A stretch of 64,000 nt of DNA from Actinomadura sp. K4S16. GTDB taxonomy: Bacteria > Actinomycetota > Actinomycetes > Streptosporangiales > Streptosporangiaceae. A program made the position numbers and the translations under genes. The notes under the pieces were generated by a model. It was given only the letters and a program-made list of their open reading frames with translations, was not told the DNA's origin and searched no databases. Below are positions 1-8,606 of the stretch, piece by piece (within the stretch, counting starts at the first letter, position 1; every line of letters starts with the position of its first letter). Where the stretch lies: NCBI RefSeq assembly GCF_008327685.1, contig NZ_BDDE01000013.1, positions 372,001 through 436,000 of the forward strand. The letters run 5' to 3'.

Positions 1-339
1 CTCGCGGGTCTGGCTGGGAACCCGCCGGTAGTACTCCTCGTGCACGGACTCTCCCGTGTCGAGGACGTGGCGGACGTGCTGCTCCATCAGCCTCCAGAAG
101 GGCCCGGGCAGGACGTCGGTGAGGAGGCGGCCGCGCAGTTCGTCTTCCGAGACGTTGATCCTCCGGCACATGAGGTCGTTGACCCTGACGATCCGCAGAT
201 CGCTGTCGTGGATCGACATGGCGAAGCCCGACTGGGTGAACGCCAGGTCGAGGAAGCCCGCGTCATCGGCCGCACCGGCCATGGCGACGGGAGGGTCCGT
301 CTCCTCTTCGCCGCCTCCTGAGCTGGTGTGCGCGTCCAT
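1..339 (-). CDS. PAS-domain protein, N-terminal part (truncated by window edge)
   Basis: This reading frame starts with ATG at 339 and runs off the left edge after 113 codons. The visible part has an acidic N-terminus and then a PAS-like stretch. It includes FLDLAFTQSGFAMSIHDSDL and VNDLMCRRINVSEDELRGR, the usual PAS core pattern, followed by an LLTDVLPGPFW-type helix. In actinomycetes such N-terminal PAS domains are commonly joined to SpoIIE/PP2C phosphatases or to histidine kinases. The effector domain lies outside the window, so I do not assign an output function. The frame has the expected GC-rich third positions. The next gene on the same strand is separated by about 150 nt, so no operon link is evident. 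Confidence 0.75.
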   Translation of the reverse strand, partial: MDAHTSSGGGEEETDPPVAMAGAADDAGFLDLAFTQSGFAMSIHDSDLRIVRVNDLMCRRINVSEDELRGRLLTDVLPGPFWRLMEQHVRHVLDTGESVHEEYYRRVPSQTRE

Positions 340-491
340 AGTTTCGCGTCCGAGTTCGCGGGAGGTCTTCCTAGGGTGCCGCGGCCCCACGTCCAGCACT
401 CCTTCCCGGGCAGACGGATTGCAACGGGTGCCGCATGGAAATTGGGGTTCCGTTTGCGATCCCCTTGCCGACCTCGCCGATCCGCCGAGCC

Positions 492-1403
492 CTACCCGGC
501 CGGACGGATCGTCGCCCGGTCGATGACCTCGCCGTCGGCGGCCACGGCGGTGAGCTGGAGGGCGCCGGCGCGGAGTTCGACCGCGGTGAAGTGGTAGCGC
601 TTGGCGGCGGCGACCCGCGGGGGCGTGGCGCAGCCGGTGCGCAGGTCGTAGAGGTGCTGCCCGCCGCCACCGGTCACCACGTAGGTGACCCCCTTGGCGG
701 AGACGAACCTCTGGTAGTTGTGGTCGTGGCCGTTGAGCACCAGCGCCACCCGGTGGCGCTCCAGGATCGGCACCCACCGCTCGTCGACCGCGGGGGTCGA
801 CCCGTGCTGGGAGCACGACCAGGCCGGCTGGTGGAAGACCACGACGCGGAACCGCGGGCCGGGCTCGGCCAGACGCGATTCGAGCCAGGCGCTCTGGGAC
901 GCGTCGGGGTGGTCGGCGTCCATGAAGAGGAACTGGAGGCCCGGCAGCCTCCTCTCGTACGGCAGGGCGGGCAGTCCGAGATGGCGGAGCTGGTCGGCGC
1001 CGCGGCCGTCGCGGACATCGTGGTTGCCGAGCGTGATCCACATCGGGCGGGTCGCGCGGAGCGCCGCGTAGGGCGCGTCGAGCCTCGTCCGGAACAGGGC
1101 GGGGTCGCCGTCGGGGTAGACGTTGTCCCCGGTGCCCACCAGCGCGTCGATGCGGTGGCCGGCCGCCGCCCACCGCAGCATGGCGTCCGCGACCTCGCGC
1201 TGCCGCGCGCCCCCCGTCCCGAAGTCGCCGAAGGCCGCGAAGCCCGCCGCCGCGCCCCCGGACGGCGCCGGCGTGATGCTCCGCGACCGGCCCGGCGTCC
1301 CCGCGCCGGGTGCGTGCCCGTTCCCGCCGCAGGCGCCCGCCAGCAGGACCGCGGCGGCCAGGCCGGCGGCCGCGGACGGGACCCTGCGCGGGCGGGCGGT
1401 CAC
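492..1403 (-). CDS. Secreted lipoprotein metallophosphoesterase
   Basis: This 303-aa protein is a calcineurin-like phosphoesterase exported as a lipoprotein. The lipobox is LAGAC (Cys25) after a hydrophobic segment. All metal-binding motifs are visible in order: GDFG (59-62), GDN (92-94), GNHD (126-129), His191 in VVFHQP, and GHDHNY (225-230). It resembles purple-acid-phosphatase-type hydrolases, so a cell-surface phosphomonoesterase or diesterase activity is likely, but the substrate is unknown. The GTG start at 1403 is chosen because it gives a proper signal peptide and lies 5 nt after the stop of the DUF2231 gene. The open frame continues upstream without coding character. It probably forms a two-gene operon with the DUF2231 gene. 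Confidence 0.9.
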   Translation of the reverse strand: MTARPRRVPSAAAGLAAAVLLAGACGGNGHAPGAGTPGRSRSITPAPSGGAAAGFAAFGDFGTGGARQREVADAMLRWAAAGHRIDALVGTGDNVYPDGDPALFRTRLDAPYAALRATRPMWITLGNHDVRDGRGADQLRHLGLPALPYERRLPGLQFLFMDADHPDASQSAWLESRLAEPGPRFRVVVFHQPAWSCSQHGSTPAVDERWVPILERHRVALVLNGHDHNYQRFVSAKGVTYVVTGGGGQHLYDLRTGCATPPRVAAAKRYHFTAVELRAGALQLTAVAADGEVIDRATIRPAG

Positions 1404-1408
1404 GGCGT

Positions 1409-1909
1409 CTAGTCTCCGTCGGAGTCCTTGCTCCCGGTGCCCGCATCGTGCCAGACCGCCTTGGCGCCGCTGTGCCCGATCCGGGCCACCTGGACGCCCG
1501 TCGCGACCGACGTGCCCACCGTGAGGACGATGGCCACCACCGTCACCGCCCCGGTCCAGCGCGGCGGCCGGTCCGCGTTCCGCCGGGCGTAGAGGCCGAC
1601 GCCGATGAGGAGGGCGAGGGCCACCCAGAGCCCGGCCGCCAGGGGGAGCAGGGTGTCGCCCAGTTCCGCGTGCTTTTCCACGAGGGAGGATCGGCCGACC
1701 TGGTCTTCCAGGTGCTCGCCGCTTTCGGTGGCCACGGGGATCGTCAGGACGGCGATCGTCGCGACGCCGAGAATCCACGGCCCCAGCAGCCGCCGCACCT
1801 TCGGCCAGAGGGCCGCCAGCATGGCGGCCAGCACGGTCAGCGGAACCAGAAAGACCACGATATGGACGACGAACGGGTGGAGGGGCAGACCCAGGAGGGT
1901 GTTCGGCAT
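1409..1909 (-). CDS. DUF2231 family integral membrane protein
   Basis: This 166-aa protein has about four hydrophobic segments. It opens with LGLPLHPFVVHIVVFLVPL, the characteristic N-terminus of the DUF2231 family, where the HP and H residues near the first helix are conserved. A short acidic C-terminus follows the last helix. The family has no firm function; redox or heme-linked roles have been suggested from the conserved histidines. The stop lies only 5 nt before the start of the secreted phosphoesterase, so the two genes are probably co-transcribed. The 258 nt upstream hold a weak inverted repeat near 1989-2010 and no recognisable gene. Confidence 0.85.
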   Translation of the reverse strand: MPNTLLGLPLHPFVVHIVVFLVPLTVLAAMLAALWPKVRRLLGPWILGVATIAVLTIPVATESGEHLEDQVGRSSLVEKHAELGDTLLPLAAGLWVALALLIGVGLYARRNADRPPRWTGAVTVVAIVLTVGTSVATGVQVARIGHSGAKAVWHDAGTGSKDSDGD

Positions 1910-2167
1910 GGTGGGCCTTCCGGGAGATCGTTGATCAGCACAAGCTAGCGGGGGGCCGGGTGCGCCACTACCTTCGCCGAGCGTTTCAGAGGGTTTTCAT
2001 AGGGACCCTCCTCGACGTGTCCCAAGGCCGGGGTATCGGTCAATGTGAGGTGGTTCTCTCCAAGGCAAAAGAAATAAAGGAGCAGGTCGGCGAGACACTT
2101 CACCATGCACGGTTTGGAAACGGACCGCAAATTCCTGATTCAGCTCGGGTGTCCTGCCGCCGGCCTC

Positions 2168-2542
2168 TCAGGTGCCCGCCTCGTCCTCCCTCTCGTCGAA
2201 GGCGTCGCGGGCGCGTTCGATCTCGGCCATGTGCTCCGAGGCCCACGCCAGCAGCACGTCGACGGGATGCCGGAGGGTCTTGCCGAGCGGCGTGATCCGG
2301 TACCTGACCGCCACCGGGCGCGTGGAGAGGACCTCGCGTTCGACCACCCCGTTGCGCTCCAGCCGCCGGAGGGTCGCGGTCAGCGACTTCTGGGTGACCG
2401 CGGGGACGGCCCGGCGCAGCTCGTTGAAGCGGCAGGGGCGCTCGCAGAGCTCGTTGAGGACGCTGAGCGACCACTTGTCGAGCACCTGGTCGAGCAGCTC
2501 GCGGTGCGGCGCGTCGATGCGCAGTTCGTCGTCGGTATCCAT
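2168..2542 (-). CDS. HxlR-family transcriptional regulator
   Basis: This 124-aa winged-helix protein has the HxlR signature: LLDQVLDKWSLSVLNEL, then CRFNELRRAVPAVTQKSLTA as the recognition region, then LRRLERNGVVEREV and a YRITPLGK wing. The family usually includes sensors of electrophiles or aldehydes and often controls the divergent neighbour. Here the divergent neighbour is a RidA-family gene 78 nt away. The family cysteine is represented by the CERPCRF segment. Length is normal for HxlR. The start at 2542 gives the standard N-terminus. Confidence 0.92.
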   Translation of the reverse strand: MDTDDELRIDAPHRELLDQVLDKWSLSVLNELCERPCRFNELRRAVPAVTQKSLTATLRRLERNGVVEREVLSTRPVAVRYRITPLGKTLRHPVDVLLAWASEHMAEIERARDAFDEREDEAGT

Positions 2543-2574
2543 GCCGAAACCTGGTCTCGTTGAAGTGCCTTTTG

Positions 2575-2587
2575 GTTACTAAGTAGC
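2575..2587. promoter_or_regulatory. Candidate HxlR operator in divergent promoter
   Basis: The intergenic region between hxlR-like and ridA-like genes is locally AT-rich. It contains the palindromic core TACTAAGTA inside GTTACTAAGTAGC. HxlR/MarR-type operators are short inverted repeats of this sort. The position suits control of both divergent genes. There is no direct evidence of binding. Confidence 0.35.
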
Positions 2588-2620
2588 TTACAGATACCTG
2601 AAACGACGAAGGAGAGAACC

Positions 2621-3031
2621 ATGACCGTCCAGTACCTCTCGCCCGAGGGCATGATGCGGCCGACCCCGTACCACCACGTGGCCGTCGGGACGGGGGCGAG
2701 GCATGTGCACGTCAGCGGGCAGATCGCGCGCCTGGCCGACGGGACGCCGGTGGCGCCCGGCGACCTCGCCGGGCAGGTCGCCCAGGCCCTGCGGAACACC
2801 GCCCTCGGGCTGGCGGGAGCGGGCGCGTCGTTCGCGGACGTGCTGCGCCTGACGTTCTACGTGACCCGCTGGAGCCCGGAGAAGATCGGTGACTTCATGG
2901 CCGGCGTGGAGGGCGTCGCCGAGGAGATCGGGCTCCGGCTGCCCATGCCGCCGGCGTCCCTCATCGGCGTCGAGCACCTCTTCGAGGACGACGTGCTCGT
3001 CGAGGTCGAGGCCACCGCGATTCTCGACTGA
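2621..3031 (+). CDS. RidA family (YjgF/YER057c/UK114) protein
   Basis: This 136-aa protein matches the RidA fold family: HVHVSGQIARLADG near the N-terminus, QVAQALRNTALGLAGAGASF in the middle, and DDVLVEVEATAILD at the end, which is the usual terminal beta strand. The canonical catalytic arginine context (R followed by xxVE near residue 105) is not present in its usual form; here the stretch reads PPASLIGVEHLF. It may therefore belong to a Rid subgroup without classical enamine deaminase activity. The family clears reactive enamines/imines. Divergence from an HxlR regulator fits an inducible detoxification role. Confidence 0.88.
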   Translation: MTVQYLSPEGMMRPTPYHHVAVGTGARHVHVSGQIARLADGTPVAPGDLAGQVAQALRNTALGLAGAGASFADVLRLTFYVTRWSPEKIGDFMAGVEGVAEEIGLRLPMPPASLIGVEHLFEDDVLVEVEATAILD

Positions 3032-3111
3032 TCCCGGGCGGTCGGCGCACGCGGCGGAGCGCGAGCACGCGCTTGCACTGGGGGACGGGGGCCTGCTCTA
3101 CTGGCGGTGTC

Positions 3112-3678
3112 ATGGGGACGGCCCACTCAACTCAGCGTTCGCGTGGCCCGGAGCAGACCCGGAGGGCGATCACCGAGGCCCTCCTCGATCTTCTGCGCGA
3201 GTCCGGCCGGGTGCCGACCGCTGCCAGCATCGCCACCCGGGCCGGAGTGTCCCGCCGCAGCGTCTTCGTTCACTTCTCCGATCTGGACGAGCTGTACGTG
3301 GAGGCCGGGCAGCGGCAGGCCGAACGGCTGCTCGCCACGGTCGAGCCGATCAGCCCCGACCTCCCGCTCCCCGAGCGCATCGAGCGGTTCGCCGGCCGGC
3401 TCGAACGGATCTACGAGACCATGACGCCGGTCCGGCGCGTCTCCATCGCGGCCTCCACCTCGGGGGTGGTGGCCGGGCTGATCAACGAGGGCGACGAGTG
3501 GCTGCGGGGAATGCTCCGCGAGCTGTTCGCGGCCGAGTTCGCCGGACGCGACCCGCTGCTTCCCGACATCGTGGACGCCGCCGTCAGCTGGGGCGCCTGG
3601 TACCACCTGCGGCGGCTGAGCCTGGAGGACAGGCGCCGCTGCTTCCGCGAGCTGCTCACCACACTGATCCCCGCCTGA
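3112..3678 (+). CDS. TetR/AcrR-family transcriptional regulator
   Basis: This 188-aa protein has an N-terminal HTH: RRAITEALLDLLRESGRVP, then TAASIATRAGVSRRSVFVHF, then SDLDELYVEA. The C-terminal half is helical ligand-binding sequence without an obvious family motif. ATG 3112 is chosen because the frame upstream would need a TTG start and gives a non-conserved N-terminus. A half-site TTGCACT lies at 3073-3079, 33 nt upstream. Full palindromes of the same sequence precede the next gene and a divergent promoter at 8607. I infer that this regulator represses itself, the metallo-hydrolase and the 5.2-10.2 kb genes. Confidence 0.9.
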   Translation: MGTAHSTQRSRGPEQTRRAITEALLDLLRESGRVPTAASIATRAGVSRRSVFVHFSDLDELYVEAGQRQAERLLATVEPISPDLPLPERIERFAGRLERIYETMTPVRRVSIAASTSGVVAGLINEGDEWLRGMLRELFAAEFAGRDPLLPDIVDAAVSWGAWYHLRRLSLEDRRRCFRELLTTLIPA

Positions 3679-3786
3679 CCTCCGCCCCCCGGCCTGACCT
3701 CCGCCCCGGGCCGTCAACTCGCTCCTCGGGTTCCCTCCGCCTGCGCGTACGCGTTCCGGCGCTTTTCCGTGCGCGCACTGGCAACT

Positions 3787-3803
3787 TTGCACTCTGAGTG
3801 CAA
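3787..3803. promoter_or_regulatory. TetR-type operator upstream of the metallo-hydrolase
   Basis: TTGCACTCTGAGTGCAA is a perfect palindrome (8-bp arms around one base) ending 10 nt before the ATG at 3814. It is followed by TAGTGG, a possible -10 element. The same palindrome core followed by TAGTCGG is found at 8607-8623 on the other strand. The nearest regulator gene is the TetR gene directly upstream. Confidence 0.75.
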
Positions 3804-3813
3804 TAGTGGGTCC

Positions 3814-5049
3814 ATGCTGATGCGATATGCGGAGCGGATGTGGCACGGCGAGGTCGGGATGGAAGGGTTCTTCAACGGCGACGTCCCCACGGGAGTGGCC
3901 TTTGAAATCGCCGGCGGGGTCGCCGTGGTGCCCGCGTTCGCGAACGTCACCGCCTTTCGGACGAGCGAAGGGCTGGTGCTCTTCGACACCGGGGCGCCGA
4001 ACACGGCCAGGAGCAACTATCAGGCCATTCGGGACTGGTGCCCCGACCCGGTCCGCTATGCCGTCTACTCGCACGGCCACATCGACCATGTCTTCGGCGT
4101 CGGCCCCTTCGACGAGGAGGCCGACCGCGGCGACGGGGAGCGTCCCGTCGTCATCGCGCACGAGGCCGTCAAGGCCAGGTTCGAACGCTACGCGCTGACC
4201 AGGGACTACAACCGGGCGGTCAACGCGCGGCAGTTCGCGAACCCGAGATTCCGCTGGCCGGAGGATTTCCGCTACCCCGAGATCACCTATCGGGACGAAC
4301 ACCTGCTGCGCGTCGGCGACCTCACCTTCGAGTTGCGCCACGCGCGCGGCGAGACCGACGACCACACCTGGGCGTACGTCCCCGAGCGGAACATCATCCT
4401 GGCCGGCGACCTGTTCATCTGGAACTCCCCCAACTGCGGCAATCCGCAGAAGGTCCAGCGGTATCCGGCCGAGTGGGCGGCCGCGCTGCGGGCCATGGCC
4501 GAACTGGACGCGTCGCTGCTGATCCCGGGACACGGCGCCCCCGTCGCCGGGAAGGACCGCGTACGCACGGCGCTGACCGATGTGGCGGAGTACCTGGAGT
4601 CGCTGGTCTCCCAGACCCTGGAGCTCATGAACGGCGGCGCGCGCCTGGACGAGATCATCCATGCCGTGCGGGTTCCGGAGAAGCTGGCCGCCAAGCCCTA
4701 CCTGCGCGCCGCGTACGACGAGCCGGAGTTCATCGTCCGCAACATCTGGCGCCTCTACGGAGGCTGGTGGGACGGGGACCCGGCCGCGCTCAAGCCGCCG
4801 CGGGCGGACCGGCTCGCCTCGGTGCTGGCGGAGCTCGCGGGCGGTCCGCACGGCCTCGCCGCCCGGGCCCGCCGCGCGCTGGACGACGCCGAGCCGCGCA
4901 TCGCGGCGCGCCTCATCGAACTGGCGCGCCAGGCCGCCCCGGAGGACGGAGAGGTCGCGGACGCGTACCGCCAGATCTTCACCGCGCTCGCCGACTCGGC
5001 CACGTCGCTGATGACGCGCGGTATCTATCTCGCGGCCGCCAAGAGCTGA
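3814..5049 (+). CDS. MBL-fold metallo-hydrolase, alkylsulfatase-like
   Basis: This 411-aa protein has an N-terminal metallo-beta-lactamase domain with SHGHIDH (86-92: His87, His89, Asp91, His92), RGETDDH (about 178-184), AGDLF (Asp199) and PGHG (His240). A helical C-terminal part carries the YGGWWDGDPAALKPP segment typical of the alkyl sulfatase dimerisation domain. It lacks the long C-terminal sterol-carrier-like domain of full SdsA1 enzymes, so it is a short version. The likely activity is hydrolysis of a sulfate ester or related ester; the substrate is unknown. ATG 3814 lies just after the TetR-type palindrome, suggesting a very short or absent leader. The downstream terminator is shared with the convergent serine-hydrolase operon. 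Confidence 0.88.
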   Translation: MLMRYAERMWHGEVGMEGFFNGDVPTGVAFEIAGGVAVVPAFANVTAFRTSEGLVLFDTGAPNTARSNYQAIRDWCPDPVRYAVYSHGHIDHVFGVGPFDEEADRGDGERPVVIAHEAVKARFERYALTRDYNRAVNARQFANPRFRWPEDFRYPEITYRDEHLLRVGDLTFELRHARGETDDHTWAYVPERNIILAGDLFIWNSPNCGNPQKVQRYPAEWAAALRAMAELDASLLIPGHGAPVAGKDRVRTALTDVAEYLESLVSQTLELMNGGARLDEIIHAVRVPEKLAAKPYLRAAYDEPEFIVRNIWRLYGGWWDGDPAALKPPRADRLASVLAELAGGPHGLAARARRALDDAEPRIAARLIELARQAAPEDGEVADAYRQIFTALADSATSLMTRGIYLAAAKS

Positions 5050-5068
5050 ACGCCGCCCCCCGCAGCGC

Positions 5069-5105
5069 GAAGGCGCCGCCCCCAGGTCACGGGGGCGGCG
5101 CCTTC
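5069..5105. terminator. Bidirectional terminator hairpin
   Basis: A perfect 15-bp stem (5069-5083 with 5091-5105) closes a 7-nt loop. It lies between two convergent genes. There is no U-tract, as is usual in high-GC actinomycetes. Confidence 0.75.
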
Positions 5106-5176
5106 CGCCATCGGGGCCGCAGGCTCGCCGCCGGGCCTGCCGGCCGGCCGCCGCGGCCGCCGACTCGCCACCGCGG

Positions 5177-6340
5177 CTACCGGATCACGGCGTCGGTGAC
5201 GACCTTGGACGCCTCGGCGGGGCCGAACGTCGGCGGCTTGGGCCGCGGTTCGGTCTTCCCGAGGCGCACCACGACGGTCCTGGTTCCCGGATCGATCTGG
5301 ATGAGCTGGTTGCCGAGCCCGAGGGCCCAGTACATCCGGGGCGGAGCGCCCGGCACCATGGGGCCGCGCGCGGCCTCCGGCGCCCGCGCTCCCCCGAGGT
5401 CGGTCGCCGCGACCGGGCCCCGGATGGTTCCGGGCCGGTTGAGCCACCAGAGGTATCCGTAGGCCGCGTTCAGCTTCGTCGACGGGCGGCCGGTGGCCGC
5501 TTCGACATAGGCGGCGGAGACGATCTGCCGGCCCTGCCATTTCCCGTTCTGGAGCATCAGCTGCCCGAACCGGGCCATGTCACGGCAGGTGGAGGTGATC
5601 CCCATGAAGGTCTGCGTGTTGCCGGCGCGGTCGGTGCCCATGGCGGTGCGGCTCATGCCCAGCGGGTCGAACAGTCGCTCCTCGGCGAAGCGGGTGACGT
5701 CCTTGCCGGTGGCCTCTTGCAGGACGCGCTGCAACGTCTGGATCGCGGAGTTGTTGTACACCCAGACCTCGCCGGGCTCGTGCTGCTGTTTCAGGCCGAT
5801 GGCGAACTTCGTGCGGTCCCGGGACCGGAGCAGGCGCCGGTAGTCGGTCTGGAAGCTCCATTCCCGGCCGGAGACGTTGCTGAGGAGGTCGCGGACCGTC
5901 ACCTCCTCCGCGGGGGTCCCCTTCCACTCGTCGATCCATTTCGACGCCTTGTCGTCCAGGCTCAGGGCGCCGTCGTCCTGGGCGATCCCGACGAGGACGC
6001 TGGTGAACGACTTGGTGGCGGACCATACCGGCTGCGCCTTCTCCCGCCGTCCCTCGGCGAAATACCACTCGCCGGCCAGCTTTCCGTCGCGCGCGACGGC
6101 CAGGCAGTCCGACTTTCCCTTCTTGGCCACCGCCGCCACGTTCTCCAGCTTCGCCGCGTCCAGGCCGGCGGCCGCGGGCGCCGTCGTCTCCCATGGAGAC
6201 GGATCGGCCCCCCTGGTCGCCGGATCGGCAGGTGTTCCCGCGTCGCCGCCGCCGAGTCCGGTCGAGCACGCGCCGGTGAGGAGCGCGGCGGTGAGGGCTG
6301 CCCCGAAGAGGCGGTTCGTTCTTCCCGACATCTGGATCAT
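5177..6340 (-). CDS. Lipoprotein serine hydrolase, class C beta-lactamase family
   Basis: This 387-aa protein has a lipobox LTGAC (Cys25), a proline/alanine-rich linker, and a beta-lactamase-fold domain. The nucleophile motif is SATK (Ser107, Lys110) and the second motif is YNN within VWVYNNSAI. It resembles EstB/6-aminohexanoate-dimer-hydrolase-type esterases more than true beta-lactamases. The ATG at 6340 overlaps the stop of the upstream DUF1214 gene as ATGA, which implies translational coupling. It is the last gene of the DUF3068-DUF1214-hydrolase operon. A surface esterase or amidase acting on the same lipid-like substrate as the other regulon members is my inference. Confidence 0.88.
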   Translation of the reverse strand: MIQMSGRTNRLFGAALTAALLTGACSTGLGGGDAGTPADPATRGADPSPWETTAPAAAGLDAAKLENVAAVAKKGKSDCLAVARDGKLAGEWYFAEGRREKAQPVWSATKSFTSVLVGIAQDDGALSLDDKASKWIDEWKGTPAEEVTVRDLLSNVSGREWSFQTDYRRLLRSRDRTKFAIGLKQQHEPGEVWVYNNSAIQTLQRVLQEATGKDVTRFAEERLFDPLGMSRTAMGTDRAGNTQTFMGITSTCRDMARFGQLMLQNGKWQGRQIVSAAYVEAATGRPSTKLNAAYGYLWWLNRPGTIRGPVAATDLGGARAPEAARGPMVPGAPPRMYWALGLGNQLIQIDPGTRTVVVRLGKTEPRPKPPTFGPAEASKVVTDAVIR

Positions 6341-7467
6341 CCCGCGCTCCCGGTGTGCTGCACGGCGCCCCGGACGTCCCGCAAGGCGGCGAGCCCGACT
6401 CGTTCGGCGGTGGGCATGACCGGGGCGTCCGCGAGCAGCCAGCGGAACAGGACCCATCCCTCGGAATGTCCGGCGGTGTCCAGCCAGTTCGGCACGCCGG
6501 GATCGGTTCCGGAAACGACGACTCGGACGTTCCCCTCCGGCCCGGACGCCGCGGTGCGGGCGTTCAGCGACGTCCGCCGCGTCCGGTGGTCCAGGGACTG
6601 TCCCCATCGGTTCGCCAAGTGGACCCCCCAGTAGCGGCATTCCGGAGGCCGCACGTCGATGACGAGCGCCTCCCCTTCGTCGAGCGAGTACCAGCAGACC
6701 ACGTAGTCGTTGTCCGGCGTGCGGTAGGGACCGTGCTCGCCGGTCGCGACGAAGCGGTTCGGCGTCGCGCTCATCCCGTCCGCCCGCTGCGCCGCCAGCG
6801 ACGCCGCCGCCTTGACGAACGTCGCCGTCGTGCGCGCGGCGCGGGCGAAGCCGTGATCGTCCAGCGGCGGATCCGGGGCCGGCTCGTCCAGTGCCTCGAT
6901 CCGGTACCGCGCGGGCACCTCCGCGTCCCGGTCGAGGAAGTACTGCCGGGCGATCACCGCCCGGGACCCGGCGTCGGCGCGGAGCCAGTCGCCCGGCGCC
7001 TCCTCGGGCGAGAGGATCACCTCGAAGTCGCCGCCGGGCGAGAAGCGGATGTCCCGGTCGGACAGGTTGACCAGCCGGGTCGTCCCGTCCCGGCCCATCG
7101 CGGAGTACACGCAGAACGCGAGGTAGGCGGACGTCCCGCGGTTCCCTCGGATGCGGTACCGCGAGGCGCCGCCGAGCACCGCGATGTCGTAGTCGGTGTC
7201 GGGGTTGTCGAAGAAGAACTTGCGCACGGGTGTGACGCCCGGGAGGAAGACCGGATGCCGGGAGCGCCGCAGCGACGCCCGTTCGAACTGGTCGGTCAGG
7301 ACGTTGAGGAGGTAGCCGAATCCCTCCGCCACGTCGACGGCCGGCATGCCGTCCGCCGGTCCCGCCACCATCTCGCCCGCTTCGGCGAGCGTGTCCAGGA
7401 GCTCCCGCCAGGCCGCGATGCTCTCGATGGGACGGGAACCGTCCGTCGTGGGAGGTGGTTCGGTCAC
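6337..7467 (-). CDS. DUF1214 domain-containing protein
   Basis: This 376-aa protein has no signal peptide. The C-terminal part carries DUF1214 hallmarks, with CRYWGVHLANRWGQSLDHRT and later NWLDTAGHSEGWVLFRWLLA. The middle has FFFDNPDTDYDIAVLGG, which also occurs in this family. DUF1214 proteins are common near steroid and lipid catabolism genes in actinobacteria, but their reaction is not established. It is followed by the lipoprotein hydrolase through an ATGA overlap and preceded 43 nt upstream by the DUF3068 gene, so all three are likely one operon under the palindrome at 8607-8623. Confidence 0.85.
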   Translation of the reverse strand: MTEPPPTTDGSRPIESIAAWRELLDTLAEAGEMVAGPADGMPAVDVAEGFGYLLNVLTDQFERASLRRSRHPVFLPGVTPVRKFFFDNPDTDYDIAVLGGASRYRIRGNRGTSAYLAFCVYSAMGRDGTTRLVNLSDRDIRFSPGGDFEVILSPEEAPGDWLRADAGSRAVIARQYFLDRDAEVPARYRIEALDEPAPDPPLDDHGFARAARTTATFVKAAASLAAQRADGMSATPNRFVATGEHGPYRTPDNDYVVCWYSLDEGEALVIDVRPPECRYWGVHLANRWGQSLDHRTRRTSLNARTAASGPEGNVRVVVSGTDPGVPNWLDTAGHSEGWVLFRWLLADAPVMPTAERVGLAALRDVRGAVQHTGSAG

Positions 7468-7510
7468 TGGTGTGCTCTCTTTCGTACGGGCAACGGTGCG
7501 GTGCGCGTCG

Positions 7511-8587
7511 TCATGCGTGCTTCCCGGGCTCGGGTGCGGGCTCGCGCGGGAGCGGAGGTGCGGCGTCCGGGCGGGGGCGCCGCGCGGCTCGGGCCATGAA
7601 GCAGGCCGCCGCCAGGAGCGCCGCGCCGAGGCCGGCCGAGGCGAGCGGCAGCACGACCCGGAGCAGCACGATCGTGCGGGCCGTCCGGTCCGCCCGGATC
7701 GCCCGGTCCCGCCGGTCGGCGTCGGACAGCCTCAGGACGAGGTCGGCGACGACCAGCCGATCGACCCCGTCCTTGGTGCGGAGCAGCGTCCGGCTCTCCT
7801 GCCGCTGGTCGATGCGGGTTCCGGTACGCGGGTCGACCCAGGCCGTGACCGTCCCCTCGTAGACCTTGTCCACCGCGACGTCGCCGCGTTCGGCGTCATA
7901 GCCGGGGAATCCGGGGCGGGGCTTGTCCAGGTCGAGCAGCGACGCTGGGACCCGGGTGGGGGACGGGCCGACCACCGTCGGTTCGGTGCGCTGGACGAAC
8001 TTGTAGACCCTGACGCCCTGGACGCGCTCGACGCCGGCGAAGACCATCGCCCGGCGCGTCCGGGTCTTGGTGTCGAAGACGTGGTAGGTGCGCTTACGCA
8101 CGCCGATCGGCCAGAAGGGCCCGATTCCCGACTGCCGGACGCGCGTGTCGCCGTCCACCGCGGCGCCGCGCGCGTTGACCAGCCGCGCCGTCCGGCGGTC
8201 GAAGGCCACCCGCTGCGACTGGATGTCGATCTCGGTTCCGGTGTCGGCGTCCCCGATCCAGGTGAAGGAGTCCCAGACGGCGGTCCTCCCGTCGCTCGCG
8301 CGCACGTCGCCGCGGAGCGTGTTGACGGCCGTGATCCGGGCGCCGCGCCTGACGGTGCCGGTCCTGCCGTCCAGGTACGTGGCGTCCTCGGCGTGCAGCG
8401 TCGTCCGCTGGTAGACGTCCGCGGGCGCGACGATGATCCGCGGCGCCACCTGGAGGCGCAGGAGCGGCGCGAGGGTGAGCAGGAACGCTCCGGACGCGAC
8501 GGCCGCCGGGCCGAGGGCGCGGGGCGGCCTCATCCCGCCGCCCCCCGTCCGGGGCGCGCGGCCCGCCCCGTGGTCATGAGCTCGCAT
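7511..8587 (-). CDS. DUF3068 (PorA-family) membrane-anchored protein
   Basis: The protein is about 358 aa with one N-terminal membrane segment (AAVASGAFLLTLAPLLRL) and one C-terminal membrane segment before an R/P-rich tail. Between them is a large extracytoplasmic region with the DUF3068 features ITAVNTLRGDVRASDG, TAVWDSFTWI and GPFWPIGVRKRTYHVFDTKT. The family is annotated as PorA-like and is found in mycolic and non-mycolic actinobacteria; a pore role here is uncertain. Start choice: ATG 8587 lies just downstream of the operator-linked promoter; ATG 8533 is an alternative that still includes the first membrane helix. It heads the three-gene operon. Confidence 0.85.
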   Translation of the reverse strand: MRAHDHGAGRAPRTGGGGMRPPRALGPAAVASGAFLLTLAPLLRLQVAPRIIVAPADVYQRTTLHAEDATYLDGRTGTVRRGARITAVNTLRGDVRASDGRTAVWDSFTWIGDADTGTEIDIQSQRVAFDRRTARLVNARGAAVDGDTRVRQSGIGPFWPIGVRKRTYHVFDTKTRTRRAMVFAGVERVQGVRVYKFVQRTEPTVVGPSPTRVPASLLDLDKPRPGFPGYDAERGDVAVDKVYEGTVTAWVDPRTGTRIDQRQESRTLLRTKDGVDRLVVADLVLRLSDADRRDRAIRADRTARTIVLLRVVLPLASAGLGAALLAAACFMARAARRPRPDAAPPLPREPAPEPGKHA

Positions 8588-8606
8588 CTCGACATGGAAC
8601 CGACTA

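Noticed and set aside
1945..2130. A 61-codon minus-strand open frame between DUF2231 and HxlR genes
   Set aside because: No ribosome site, unremarkable composition and no recognisable motif. More probably promoter or leader sequence.
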